Notes under the pieces: model-generated | What the model saw: only the letters and a program-made list of their open reading frames with translations | Told to the model about the DNA's origin: nothing | Database searches by the model: none | In this document: piece by piece, positions 16,845 to 25,547 of the stretch | How positions within the stretch are numbered: position 1 is the first letter of the stretch | Layout: each line of letters begins with the position of its first letter | Assembly (NCBI GenBank): GCA_030652995.1 | Contig: JAUSAG010000032.1 | Span: forward strand, 57,665 to 121,664 | Direction of reading: 5' to 3' | Origin: Methylotenera sp. | GTDB taxonomy: Bacteria; Pseudomonadota; Gammaproteobacteria; Burkholderiales; Methylophilaceae | Length of the DNA: 64,000 nt | Program-made: the position numbers and the translations under genes

Positions 16845-18401
16845 TTACCTAAGTCCATTAATCCTTGCCTCCAACTGCGCCCTGTCAGGGCTTGACCCGC
16901 CTGAACCATTCAATAACTCCAGAGCACGCTGGTATTGCGCTAAAGCGAGGTTAGACTTACCTAGCTGATCTAAACTAATCGCTAAGTTAAACGCATAATC
17001 TGCGCTATTTGGTGCAAATCGGCTAGCATTAAAATAAGCTGCTTGTGCCGACGCCCATTGGTTTTGCTCGGCATACAAGTTGCCTAATGCCGCATATAAA
17101 TTTGCAGATTCTGGCTGCTGTGCCAACAAATTTTTAATGCGGCTTTCCGAACCAACCACATCTGTATTGACCTGCAAACTAACCACCGCAGATTGTGCAA
17201 TGGCATTTCTCGGCTCAATTCCCAATACTTCTTGATACCACCCGGCCGCGTCGGCATCGCGGCCTTGCCGTTGCGCAATGGCAGCCATCCCCAGCAAAGC
17301 ATCCACATTGCGCACATCTCGCTGTAACACCTGCCGATATTGCTGTTGCGCACTCGCATCTTCACCCCGACTAAACGCCTGGTAAGCCGCGAGCAAGGTT
17401 GGGTCAACGCCCGCTACGGGCGTTCTGCTCAAAAGTTTCATTGATGCCCGTGCTTTACCAACCTGTGCATCACCTTGCAGTTGCGCTTCATCATCTGCAT
17501 TTTCTGCATGACTATTATTAGATTGTTCAGCACTTTTTAATTGCCGAGTCCGCGTTTTTTTAGTGGGGCTACGCACGGATATAGCGGCATGATCATTCCC
17601 TGAAAATACCGAGTCCGTTTCTATTGCATGCACCTCACCAACTTCAGATGCAGGTCGATTTTGCGGTTGCGTCACCTCAACACTGGCGACAGCTAAATCT
17701 TGATCTGCCGACGCATTTTGATCAACCACTAACGCTGTCGCTAATTCTGATTCTGATTCTGATTCTGGCACTGTAGAACTTACATTGATCGGCACTTCCG
17801 TAACTTGAGGCACCTGCGGTGCGGGCTTCACAACCAAAACCTCCGGCACAGTTAAAGCGCGAATATACTGATAGCCTTGCAATCCAAGCCATATCATCAA
17901 CGCCCCCGCAATGCCTAGCGCCACCAAAGACACTTTTGAACTTTGTGTTTTAATCGCTTGGTTCGCCACAAACACACTGGCAGCCACCTTTTGGCGATGA
18001 TTACTGGCCGGTACATGCTCAGCTAGGGCTGCTGGCGCCACTAAATCAGCCGCCATACTTTGCGTCTGGGTTGTTCCACCCCCTTTAACTTTATTGGCGC
18101 CGACCTTTGTTTTAGAAGCCCTCACTGACGCGCCCAATCCGGCTTCATCTGCCAACGACAAACCGTTATCAGCCAAGGCAACAGGCACCAAGCCTAATGT
18201 AGAAGGTTCATCAGATTCTACTTGAGATTTTTCAGTAACGTTACTCGCTACTGGCGGCATTGCTTCAACCGGAGCATTCAACTCGACTGAGGCTAATTCA
18301 AGCGCGGAGCTCGCGTCAGAATGCGCATTGCGTGACTTTTTATTAAGTTCAGCCTGCTTATCTTTTTCAGCACTCGCCAAAGCTTTAATCAGCAAACTCA
18401 T
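16845..18401 (-). CDS. mshN: MshN-like TPR protein
   Basis: A 518-residue bitopic protein: N-terminus MSLLIKALASAEKDKQAELNKK (a motif typical of MshN-like and PilF-linked proteins), a long low-complexity region, one membrane helix (about 155-177, VSLVALGIAGALMIWLGLQGYQYI), another low-complexity region rich in Ser/Val/Glu with a short ESESESE run, and about four tetratricopeptide repeats (340-510, including EQNQWASAQAAYFNASRFAPNSADYAFNLAISLDQLGKSNLALAQYQRALELL). The TPRs face the periplasm and likely help secretin or pilus assembly. Only 8 bp separate it from mshL. Confidence 0.8.
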   Translation of the reverse strand: MSLLIKALASAEKDKQAELNKKSRNAHSDASSALELASVELNAPVEAMPPVASNVTEKSQVESDEPSTLGLVPVALADNGLSLADEAGLGASVRASKTKVGANKVKGGGTTQTQSMAADLVAPAALAEHVPASNHRQKVAASVFVANQAIKTQSSKVSLVALGIAGALMIWLGLQGYQYIRALTVPEVLVVKPAPQVPQVTEVPINVSSTVPESESESELATALVVDQNASADQDLAVASVEVTQPQNRPASEVGEVHAIETDSVFSGNDHAAISVRSPTKKTRTRQLKSAEQSNNSHAENADDEAQLQGDAQVGKARASMKLLSRTPVAGVDPTLLAAYQAFSRGEDASAQQQYRQVLQRDVRNVDALLGMAAIAQRQGRDADAAGWYQEVLGIEPRNAIAQSAVVSLQVNTDVVGSESRIKNLLAQQPESANLYAALGNLYAEQNQWASAQAAYFNASRFAPNSADYAFNLAISLDQLGKSNLALAQYQRALELLNGSGGSSPDRAQLEARINGLR

Positions 18402-18409
18402 CTTGGGTA

Positions 18410-20296
18410 TTACCTCTCGCCGTCTAGTGCTTTTTCCATCTGCCGTGAGGGAAGGTATTGATTGTAAGATGCCAACTCATCACTTTCTAGGCTGGCGTGC
18501 GTAATGACAGTTGGGCGTAAAAAAATAATCAACTCTGATTTTTTATTTAATTTTGCATTAGCCTTAAAAGCCCTACCTAAAACAGGCACATCCGAAACGC
18601 CAGGAACAGCATCTGTGTTATTTTTTATATCATCTTGCATCAAACCACCGAGTATTGTGGTTTCGCCACTATCTACACGCAACAAAGATTCCATCTCTCT
18701 CGTTTGTATAATAGGTATTTTTGACTGAATGATCCCAGTTATATTTCCTGCATTATCCCTACTGACTAAATTCGGATTGGGATCTTGTACTGAAGAAACA
18801 AACCTAGTGATTGTCGGACGCACATTTAGCATTACAGACTTAACATCATTAATTTGCGGTGTTACGCTCATCACTACACCGACAGGGACTGTTTGGGGCG
18901 TAGAAGTAAACGTTGCCAAGGTGCCACCCACCGCGCCACCAACCGTTGACTGTTGCGCCTCAATGGTAAAGTAAACCAAATTATCCACCACTTTCAATAC
19001 CGCTGTTTGATTATTTAAAACGGTAAGCTTAGGGCTAGACAATACTTTTGTATCGCCAAATTGCTGTAATAATGTTAACGCGCCTGCGATATCCGCCAAA
19101 AATCCAGAGCCTGTATATTTATATCCTAATTTAAAGCTAGATAATGCTATTGGATTGAGCGGATCAGCTACAGTAGGATTTAAGGTCTGCGAAAAAGTAA
19201 ACCCGTTACCTGGATTAGCGGCATTACCACCACTACTAAATCTGCTCCAATCAACGCCTGCCTGATAACTGTCTTTGAGTTCAACCTCAACAATTGTTGC
19301 TTCTATTAAGACCTGCCTATTGGCACTTGTTAAAACCCTGTCTAAAAACTCCTGCACTCGTTCATGCTGTTTATTCGTGCCTCGTACACTGATCACACCC
19401 GCTTCTGGATTGGCAATTACGTTTGCTGCAAACAGCGTTTTATATTCTGATTTTTGCTGGTCACGCTGCTCAGTATTAGCTTTAGATATTTCCGTTTGCG
19501 ATAGCGCTTTTGTATCTGAGTCAGCAGTAGAAGGGGTATTTTTTGCACTCACTTCAGTTATGCTTCCAAAACGAGAGACAATAACCTCCTTATCCGTTTC
19601 GGCTAACAAATCTCTAATATTCTGAATTAAGGTTTCCCAAAAATGGTTCTTAGATTCAGAGGACACCTGTGTTCTTGAGCCATTAGCACTCAACCCGCCG
19701 CCTGAACCCGCAGCTCTACCAGATTGAGCACCAGCAGCCGCAGCTCTGCCAGTAGTAGTTATTTCTGCCGCCGCCCCTATAGAACTCATGGTGTCCCGTG
19801 CCATGTTCACATAATCAACTTTATAGGTTCTTAATACAGGTTGATCTGGTGTAATGGTCAGCACATTGCCCTGCACCCTATAAGTCAAATCCACTTGCTT
19901 AGATAAGCGCTCTAAAATAGCAGGTAGGGTTTGATCTACCGCATTCAATGTAACGCGCCCTTGAATAGACGGATGAATATCGACATTCAGTTTACTATCG
20001 CGCGCGATGGCAAATAACACTTCTTTTACTGGCGTGTCGTACACCACGATGCTATAAACAGGTTCTTTGGCTTTGGGTTTTGGCGGTGGCAAGTAGGTGC
20101 TGCTGGTAACTGGCTTGGGGATTGCACTTGAAGTAGCGGGGTCTGAAGCGGACGTGCTTGCTACCGGACTTTTAGGTGCATTTTGTCCATCAATATGCCC
20201 TTTTGACGGTTGAACTTTTGACTCATGCGCACATGATGATACGCCCAACCCTAAGGCGATACAGAGTAGTGATAATATTTTTTTGTTGGTTGCCAC
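18410..20296 (-). CDS. mshL: MshL-like secretin (outer-membrane pore)
   Basis: A 628-residue secretin. It has a lipoprotein-type signal peptide ending LGVSSC (Cys 22), a Pro/Ser-rich linker, a secretin/TonB short N-terminal domain (about 80-150, YSIVVYDTPVKEVLFAIARD...VDIHPSIQGRVTLNAVDQTLP), a Gly/Ala-rich loop (about 180-210), an N1-type domain (LFAANVIANPEAGVISVRGTNKQHERVQEFLD) and the C-terminal secretin barrel (about 390-605) with GGLMQDDIKNN and VPVLGRAFKANAKLNKKSELIIFLRP. It forms the outer-membrane channel of the MSHA-like pilus. The 112-bp AT-rich gap upstream (20297-20408) could hold a promoter. Confidence 0.95.
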   Translation of the reverse strand: MATNKKILSLLCIALGLGVSSCAHESKVQPSKGHIDGQNAPKSPVASTSASDPATSSAIPKPVTSSTYLPPPKPKAKEPVYSIVVYDTPVKEVLFAIARDSKLNVDIHPSIQGRVTLNAVDQTLPAILERLSKQVDLTYRVQGNVLTITPDQPVLRTYKVDYVNMARDTMSSIGAAAEITTTGRAAAAGAQSGRAAGSGGGLSANGSRTQVSSESKNHFWETLIQNIRDLLAETDKEVIVSRFGSITEVSAKNTPSTADSDTKALSQTEISKANTEQRDQQKSEYKTLFAANVIANPEAGVISVRGTNKQHERVQEFLDRVLTSANRQVLIEATIVEVELKDSYQAGVDWSRFSSGGNAANPGNGFTFSQTLNPTVADPLNPIALSSFKLGYKYTGSGFLADIAGALTLLQQFGDTKVLSSPKLTVLNNQTAVLKVVDNLVYFTIEAQQSTVGGAVGGTLATFTSTPQTVPVGVVMSVTPQINDVKSVMLNVRPTITRFVSSVQDPNPNLVSRDNAGNITGIIQSKIPIIQTREMESLLRVDSGETTILGGLMQDDIKNNTDAVPGVSDVPVLGRAFKANAKLNKKSELIIFLRPTVITHASLESDELASYNQYLPSRQMEKALDGER

Positions 20297-20408
20297 AGCG
20301 CATTACCCCTAATTTATTGCTTTTTTACTTCATATTACGTATTTTCCATAATACCGCAAAATTTGCAAGAAATTACAAATAGTAACAATAAGTTACAAGG
20401 CTTTTCTA

Positions 20409-21908
20409 CTAGTCCTGCTCAATATCTTTTTTAACCCCGGCAAAGGTGCGTAAATACGGGTGATTTTTTCTAATCGAGGCTGGCAAGCCTTTAAGTGCAG
20501 CCAAAGCCTCTTCGCGTTGTGCAAACGCGCCATACAAAATTACCGTATGTATTTCACCACTTTTACGCGTGTGGTACAGATAAATATTATCTACTTCCAG
20601 CTGCTGACTAAGCTTTTCAAGCTCAGCATTTAATGGCTCATCTGTTAACGACAGATTACCCACTTCTGGTGTGCCAATGGCCAACTTGCTAGTTAACGAC
20701 TTAATTTGCAAAGTGACTGTTTCAGGCGGGGCTGTTAACAGCAAGCTATTAGTCGCATTAAAACGCTGGTCAGTTAGTTGCTGCTTTGCATCCACGGCTT
20801 TTTCAACCTCAATTGCAGCCGTTTGGGTAGCTAAAACATGGGTATCTAAAACAACAGGGGCTTTAGCTACATCCGTGTTAATCGGACTTACGTCCACCTT
20901 GTTTGCATCAACTTTTGTTGCATTAATGTTTGGCGTAGCCGCTTTTTTTATAAGCTCGCTTTCAGCCCTTTTTTGCGAGTCATTCACCGATGGGCTTTTA
21001 TACTTATTATTGATAATAGCGGCTGCTAACCCCACAACACCTAACATAATGAGTATCAATGTGCCCAACAAAAGCAACTTTTTAACGGGTTTGGTCTTAA
21101 CGCCAAATTCACTGTCTTGAATAGCGGCGCTTACATGTCTGGGCGTCACTTGAAACACATTATCCGCAAAAGCGGCTAGCAAGGCCTTGTCTGCAAGGAT
21201 GTTCACACGTCGCACCAAACCTTGCGCAGCTTTTGATATTTTTTTAATCGCAGCTTCAGAAAATAAATGCGGCCCGTGATAGCCTGCCGCACGTAAACGA
21301 AAGATTAAATACTCGCCAATGTCTTTGGTTTGCAAAGGGCCTAGGTGAAAGCTATGCGTAATACGTTCACGCAATTGTCGAATATGCGTTTGATTTAAGT
21401 TGTCATCCAGCTCCGGTTGGCCAAACAGTACAATTTGCAACAACTTATCCTGCTTGGTTTCCAAGTTTGAAAGTAGCCTGATTTCTTCTAACGTTGCCAA
21501 CGGCATGCCTTGCGCTTCTTCTACAAATATCACTACCTGACGACCCTGCGCGTGACGACTTAACAAGTGCGCCTGCAATGCTTGCATCACTTTTAAGCGA
21601 TCTGCATTTTTGGGTAATGTTAACTGTAGCTCAAAGGCGATGGCATGCAATACATCCTCTGGCGCCACACTTGGATTCGCTAAATAAATACTTTCAATTT
21701 GTTCTGGAAGGATAGTTTGCAACATGCGACAAAGCATGGTTTTGCCGCTACCCACTTCACCCACCACTTTGATAATGCCTTCGCCATTGGTGATGGCATA
21801 CACCAGCGCATCTAATACTGCGCCACGATTACCGCCCGAGAAGAAAAAATCCGTATTCGGAGTGATTTTGAATGGAGGCTGTTTTAAGCCGAAATGTGGG
21901 TAATACAA
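20409..21908 (-). CDS. mshM: MshM/ExeA-like AAA ATPase with SPOR-like C-terminus
   Basis: A 499-residue protein. N-terminal signature MYYPHFGLKQPPFKITPNTDFFF is typical of ExeA/MshM ATPases; Walker A is GEVGSGKTML (about 50-59) and Walker B is VVIFVEEAQ (about 124-132). A membrane helix follows at about 275-296 (KLLLLGTLILIMLGVVGLAAAII), then a variable Ala/Asp/Lys-rich region and a C-terminal SPOR-like stretch (YLYHTRKSGEIHTVILYGAF...EEALAALKGLPASIRKNHPYLRTF), which would bind peptidoglycan. ExeA-type proteins help place the secretin through the cell wall. The gene starts 13 bp after the regulator gene. Confidence 0.9.
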   Translation of the reverse strand: MYYPHFGLKQPPFKITPNTDFFFSGGNRGAVLDALVYAITNGEGIIKVVGEVGSGKTMLCRMLQTILPEQIESIYLANPSVAPEDVLHAIAFELQLTLPKNADRLKVMQALQAHLLSRHAQGRQVVIFVEEAQGMPLATLEEIRLLSNLETKQDKLLQIVLFGQPELDDNLNQTHIRQLRERITHSFHLGPLQTKDIGEYLIFRLRAAGYHGPHLFSEAAIKKISKAAQGLVRRVNILADKALLAAFADNVFQVTPRHVSAAIQDSEFGVKTKPVKKLLLLGTLILIMLGVVGLAAAIINNKYKSPSVNDSQKRAESELIKKAATPNINATKVDANKVDVSPINTDVAKAPVVLDTHVLATQTAAIEVEKAVDAKQQLTDQRFNATNSLLLTAPPETVTLQIKSLTSKLAIGTPEVGNLSLTDEPLNAELEKLSQQLEVDNIYLYHTRKSGEIHTVILYGAFAQREEALAALKGLPASIRKNHPYLRTFAGVKKDIEQD

Positions 21909-21921
21909 AGGAGTCGCCTAA

Positions 21922-23346
21922 TTAACTATCTTCTGACGTGTTCATGCGACTATACAACGTGGTGCGATTAACATTAAGCAATTTAGCTGCTTGGCTTAAA
22001 TTGCCATGGGTTATTTTCATCGCAGCTTCAATATATGCACGCTCCCATGTTTTAAGCACTGCATCCAAACTTACATTCGCTTGACGTTGCAAATGGCGCT
22101 GCGCTTGCGTGGTCATGCCCGCTTCATCATTAAAGTTGAACTGGTCACCAGATGCCTCCGGTTGCGTTAAATCAAACTCTGCAACCAGGTCTTTTTCTTT
22201 AATAGTTTTGCCCGCATATTTAGCAATCAAACGAATCACTATGTTTCTAAGCTCACGCACATTACCTGGGAAATCATATTCCAGCCAGCGCGCCTGCGCA
22301 TCAGCATCCAATGCGAAAGGTACCTTGCTAATCTGTTTAGCGTAAAAATCGACAAAGTGCTCACGCAACAATTGTTTATCGTCGCCCAACTCACGCAATG
22401 ATGGTACATGCACAGTAAATACGCTTAATCGATGGTACAAGTCTGACCTAAACTTACCCGCGCGCACCTCAGCTCTTAAATCACGATTAGTGGCGGCCAC
22501 AATACGTGCGCGACTTTTTCGTGTTTGCGTTTCACCTATGCGTTGGTATTCGCCGTTTTCTAATACGCGTAGAAGCTTAGCTTGAAGCTCCAAAGGCAAC
22601 TCGCCAATTTCATCCAGAAATAAAGTGCCCTCACCTGCATCTTCAAAATAACCCGCATGGGCTGCAACCGCACCGGTAAACGCACCTTTTGCATGTCCAA
22701 AAAGAATAGACTCCGCCAACAAAGGTGAAACTGCCGCACAATTGATTGACAAATATGGCTGCAATAATCGCTGGCTTGCATAATGAAAACTACTCGCAAC
22801 CAACTCTTTACCACTACCTGATTCACCTTCAATCAATACTGGAAAAGGCGAATCTGCAAACTGCTGAATCTGCATGCGCAGTGCTTGAATAGGTAGACTT
22901 TCACCTAATAAACCACCATGCACCTGCTCTGATTTAACTTCATTAAGCTCTACATTTTGCACTTTAAGTGCATTTAACAGCATGTCTTTTAACTTATCGA
23001 CATCGCAAGGCTTGGCAATAAAATCAACCGCACCCAATGAAAGCGCGCGCTTGACATTGGCATCATCGCTTTGACCAGAAAGAACATGTATTTTAATAGT
23101 GGGAGAGTGCGTGAGTAAGGCGCTAATAACCTTAAAACCCTCTTCAGGCGTGTGCGGGTTTGGCGGCAGGCCTAAATCCACCAAAGCCAAAGCTGGCGGA
23201 CTATCTAACTGCTGCAACAAGCTTTTTAATTGCGCATGCGACTCGGCCACGCACACCTCAAAATGCTTACTCAACACAAAATGTAGGGTATCGGTGATTA
23301 AAGGGTCATCATCAATAATCATCAATACAGGACGCAAAGCTACCAT
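21922..23346 (-). CDS. Sigma-54-dependent response regulator (NtrC family)
   Basis: A 474-residue response regulator. A receiver domain (about 5-125) has the acidic pair in IIDDDP, the phospho-acceptor Asp in LALVDLGLPP, and Lys in FIAKPCDV. The AAA+ domain (about 150-380) has Walker A GESGSGKELVA, the sigma-54 contact motif GAFTGA and Walker B GTLFLDEIGEL. A Fis-type HTH is at the C-terminus (HGNLSQAAKLLNVNRTTLYSRM). It resembles the PrsR subgroup often linked to surface structures. As first gene of the MSHA-like block it is the natural candidate regulator, but no clear -24/-12 promoter was seen upstream and no partner kinase is adjacent. Confidence 0.95.
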   Translation of the reverse strand: MVALRPVLMIIDDDPLITDTLHFVLSKHFEVCVAESHAQLKSLLQQLDSPPALALVDLGLPPNPHTPEEGFKVISALLTHSPTIKIHVLSGQSDDANVKRALSLGAVDFIAKPCDVDKLKDMLLNALKVQNVELNEVKSEQVHGGLLGESLPIQALRMQIQQFADSPFPVLIEGESGSGKELVASSFHYASQRLLQPYLSINCAAVSPLLAESILFGHAKGAFTGAVAAHAGYFEDAGEGTLFLDEIGELPLELQAKLLRVLENGEYQRIGETQTRKSRARIVAATNRDLRAEVRAGKFRSDLYHRLSVFTVHVPSLRELGDDKQLLREHFVDFYAKQISKVPFALDADAQARWLEYDFPGNVRELRNIVIRLIAKYAGKTIKEKDLVAEFDLTQPEASGDQFNFNDEAGMTTQAQRHLQRQANVSLDAVLKTWERAYIEAAMKITHGNLSQAAKLLNVNRTTLYSRMNTSEDS

Positions 23347-23389
23347 TCACAAACCCTTTTTTATTAGATTATTACGATTATGGATTCTA

Positions 23390-23618
23390 CTATAACGGTA
23401 AAGAGTATTTGTATCAATATGTTTGGCCAACGCAGGCTTTATTCACGCCTCAACTACTGCATAGCTGAGTTTATGAGGCAGATTTCAAAGAACCTATGCT
23501 TTTGTGTTAAAAAGATACGCGGGAAAGGCTTATGTCGGTTTACGCATAAGTTGCAATCTAACGGAAAGCGTCGAATTCACAGGCATAGTTTATCGACTAT
23601 AAGCCTTTTTCTTCTTTT
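23390..23618 (+). ncRNA. Candidate small RNA or leader (low confidence)
   Basis: A 350-bp gap (23347-23697) with no convincing gene. On the plus strand a -10-like TATAAC is at 23391-23396 (with a poor -35). The stretch ends in a terminator-like hairpin at 23581-23606 (AGGCATAGT...ACTATAAGCCT) followed by TTTTCTTCTTTT. The gap lies between two minus-strand genes, so a plus-strand transcript ending here has no coding source. It could equally be chance; no known RNA family was recognised. Confidence 0.25.
23581..23618 (+). terminator. Possible plus-strand terminator
   Basis: Stem AGGC-ATAGT / ACTAT-aa-GCCT with a 6-base loop, followed by a T-rich run. It is a good Rho-independent shape with no upstream plus-strand gene to serve. 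Confidence 0.45.
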
Positions 23619-23646
23619 AGCTTATTGCTGAGCACCGTCATACAAT

Positions 23647-23663
23647 CCACAAATAAATTGTGG
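23647..23663 (-). terminator. Weak hairpin after dodecin gene
   Basis: CCACAA/TTGTGG arms around a 5-base AT loop, 35 bp downstream of the dodecin stop. There is no strong T run on the minus strand, so it is a weak terminator or chance. Confidence 0.35.
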
Positions 23664-23697
23664 TTCTTAATATCCATGCCCCTTAATATCTTGTCAT

Positions 23698-23907
23698 CTA
23701 ATCTTCTATTCTAAAACCAACCTTGATAGTCACTTGGTAATGCGCAATCTGACCATTCACAATACGACCTCTAGTTTCAACCACTTCAAACCAATCCAGA
23801 TGTTTAACGGTTAACGCTGCCTTAGCAATGGCGTTACGAACAGCATCATCAGAACCAACGGTAGAGCTACCAACCAATTCAATCAGTTTATAAGTATGTG
23901 CAGACAT
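23698..23907 (-). CDS. Dodecin family flavin-binding protein
   Basis: A 69-residue protein of exact dodecin size. It shows the family pattern YKLIELVGSSTVGSDDAVRNAIAKAA (strand-helix), then LDWFEVVETRGRIVNGQIAHYQVTIKVGFRIE. Dodecins form hollow 12-mers that store flavins or lumichrome; the Trp in DWFEV stacks on the flavin and the Gln in HYQVT contacts it. AAGGAGAATGAC precedes the ATG and supports the start. Single gene in the cytoplasm. Confidence 0.95.
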   Translation of the reverse strand: MSAHTYKLIELVGSSTVGSDDAVRNAIAKAALTVKHLDWFEVVETRGRIVNGQIAHYQVTIKVGFRIED

Positions 23908-24120
23908 GTCATTCTCCTTGACTAAAAAATCTTAAAATAGATGCCAATCACTATCATCATCTGCTTTTTAGTGAAACATTACCAATTTAATTTGGTGCCA
24001 CGTCATTAAGCTTTCAAGATGATTAACCTCACCACGATTATCTAGGCTATAGAATACCCCCCACATGCGCATCCATCTTTCTATGAGTGCTGCCTGTGGT
24101 AAGATTCCATCAACCCTAAA

Positions 24121-24411
24121 TTGATGATTAACTTTAATACCAAAATGACAAATACGACCCCATCAGCAAACGGCCTAAAAAGCATAACGGACCTAACAGA
24201 TTCAGAATACGAAGCCCTCAGCACCGCACTTGCTAAAATGAGAGCGCCTAAAGCAGGCACAGCAGAAAGTGGCGCTCATTCAAAAATGCTATCCGCCTTA
24301 CGCAGCCAATTACAACAACGCTTAAATAACGCTAGTAATTTAAGTGACGATGAAAAAACAAAGCTCATGCACGACATTGCAGAACTTGACCGTAAAATGT
24401 ATGCACTCTAA
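24121..24411 (+). CDS. Small hypothetical protein
   Basis: Not recognised. 96 residues, charged and predicted helical (LTDSEYEALSTALAKMRAP, LRSQLQQRLNNASNLSDDEKTKLMHDIAELDRKMYAL), with no signal peptide or cysteine. Translation could also start at the Met of MTNTTPSAN (24145); neither start has a good ribosome-binding site. It lies 48 bp before the small secreted protein gene on the same strand. Confidence 0.5.
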   Translation: MMINFNTKMTNTTPSANGLKSITDLTDSEYEALSTALAKMRAPKAGTAESGAHSKMLSALRSQLQQRLNNASNLSDDEKTKLMHDIAELDRKMYAL

Positions 24412-24459
24412 CCATTGCAAATACACTTAAGTCTTAAAGCATCACCACTGGAGTATAAA

Positions 24460-24852
24460 ATGAAGAAACTTTTCATCACACTAAGCATGACCTTGATGAG
24501 TATTAATGCAATGGCTGGATGGACAGAGTTTGGTGGCTCAAGCACAGATGGTAGGGTTAAAACTTATTACGATAAAGCCACTGCTCGCAATGAAGACCAC
24601 GTAATGAGAGTGTGGCAAACTAAAGACTACGCCACACCGCAAGCAACAGATAACAAAACGTATCTTTCAGTGAAATCACTGCTAGAAGTTAATTGTAAAA
24701 CCAAGATGATTAAAAGCATGGCTTATACCTACTACCATCAAAATATGGGGCATGGTGAAGCTGTGCTTAAAAACAGCAGCCCTGCTGAATGGCGCAATAT
24801 TGCCCCTGATATTAATCTTGAAGCCATGCGCAAGTTTTACTGCGGCATCTAA
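24460..24852 (+). CDS. Small secreted protein, surface-adhesin E-like
   Basis: 130 residues from the ATG at 24460 (TGGAG 8 bases upstream). Signal peptide MKKLFITLSMTLMSINAMA, then GWTEFGGSSTDGRVKTYYDKATARNEDHVMRVWQTKDYA, a pattern typical of the surface-adhesin E family of small beta-rich exported proteins. Two cysteines (NCKTK and FYCGI) may form a disulfide. Role unknown; the adhesin name comes from a Haemophilus relative and should not be read as function here. A hairpin at 24882-24908 follows. Confidence 0.75.
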   Translation: MKKLFITLSMTLMSINAMAGWTEFGGSSTDGRVKTYYDKATARNEDHVMRVWQTKDYATPQATDNKTYLSVKSLLEVNCKTKMIKSMAYTYYHQNMGHGEAVLKNSSPAEWRNIAPDINLEAMRKFYCGI

Positions 24853-24881
24853 TAGCACTATCCTCAAGCCCACCTCACACG

Positions 24882-24908
24882 ATACCTGCCATTAGCTTAG
24901 GCAGGTAT
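24882..24908. terminator. Hairpin after the adhesin E-like gene
   Basis: A perfect 9-bp stem ATACCTGCC/GGCAGGTAT with a 9-base loop, 30 bp after the stop. It lacks a proper T run, so it may protect the 3' end rather than terminate. Confidence 0.5.
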
Positions 24909-25117
24909 TACGCCATTTGTAAGCCGCACTTATTCACTCACCACAACCCTTCACCCTCTATTTTCTTGTCATCCAAGACCCCTCACGAACAATTGTCACA
25001 AAAAATTCACGCAACTTTGTATCAAAAAATACGAACATACACATGTGAACAGCGATAACAGACCACCGTTACAAAAATATGACAATTTTCTAAATAATAG
25101 TCAAAGGAGAAAAGATA

Positions 25118-25384
25118 ATGAAAAAAAACATCCTTTTTGCAACCTTGTTAATGCTAGCTTCATGCGCAAGCGTACAAACAACGCAAATAGAGCACGATGG
25201 CAAGCAAGCGTACAAACTCACTTGTAGCGAGTTTAATAGCAGCTTAAGTGAATGCAAAGCCAACGCAGACAAGCTATGTACGAATGGCTATCAATTACTA
25301 GATCACCACCAAGAAATTCATGCAGACTCTGGAGATGGTTTTTATATGCCAACAACCCATTACTTGACGATTCAGTGTTCATAA
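25118..25384 (+). CDS. Small lipoprotein
   Basis: 88 residues. Lipoprotein signal MKKNILFATLLMLASC with Cys 16 as the acylation site, then a soluble domain with four further cysteines (LTCSEF, LSECKAN, KLCTNG, IQCS) that could form two disulfides. AAAGGAGAAAAG precedes the ATG, a strong ribosome-binding site. Periplasmic, of unknown function. The gap before it (24909-25117) contains nothing I recognise. Confidence 0.8.
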   Translation: MKKNILFATLLMLASCASVQTTQIEHDGKQAYKLTCSEFNSSLSECKANADKLCTNGYQLLDHHQEIHADSGDGFYMPTTHYLTIQCS

Positions 25385-25547
25385 TCAAATGATAAGGTGC
25401 TTCGGCTCCTTTTAGTTTGACCACTTGAAAGCAATCAATCAAAGATCAATAAAAGTAGATAACAAATTGCACATCCAAGCATGCTCTGCACTTAGCTTGT
25501 CGTGATAAACTCGCCTCAAACTGTCAACTAAGATCAAACATCACGCA

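Noticed and set aside
23347..23400. Sigma-54 promoter ahead of the response regulator
   Set aside because: No TGGCAC-N5-TTGCA-type element on the minus strand in this stretch.
23380..23631. 83-codon plus-strand frame in the regulator-dodecin gap
   Set aside because: No ribosome-binding site, odd composition and it runs through the terminator-like hairpin; an untranslated RNA or nothing is more likely.
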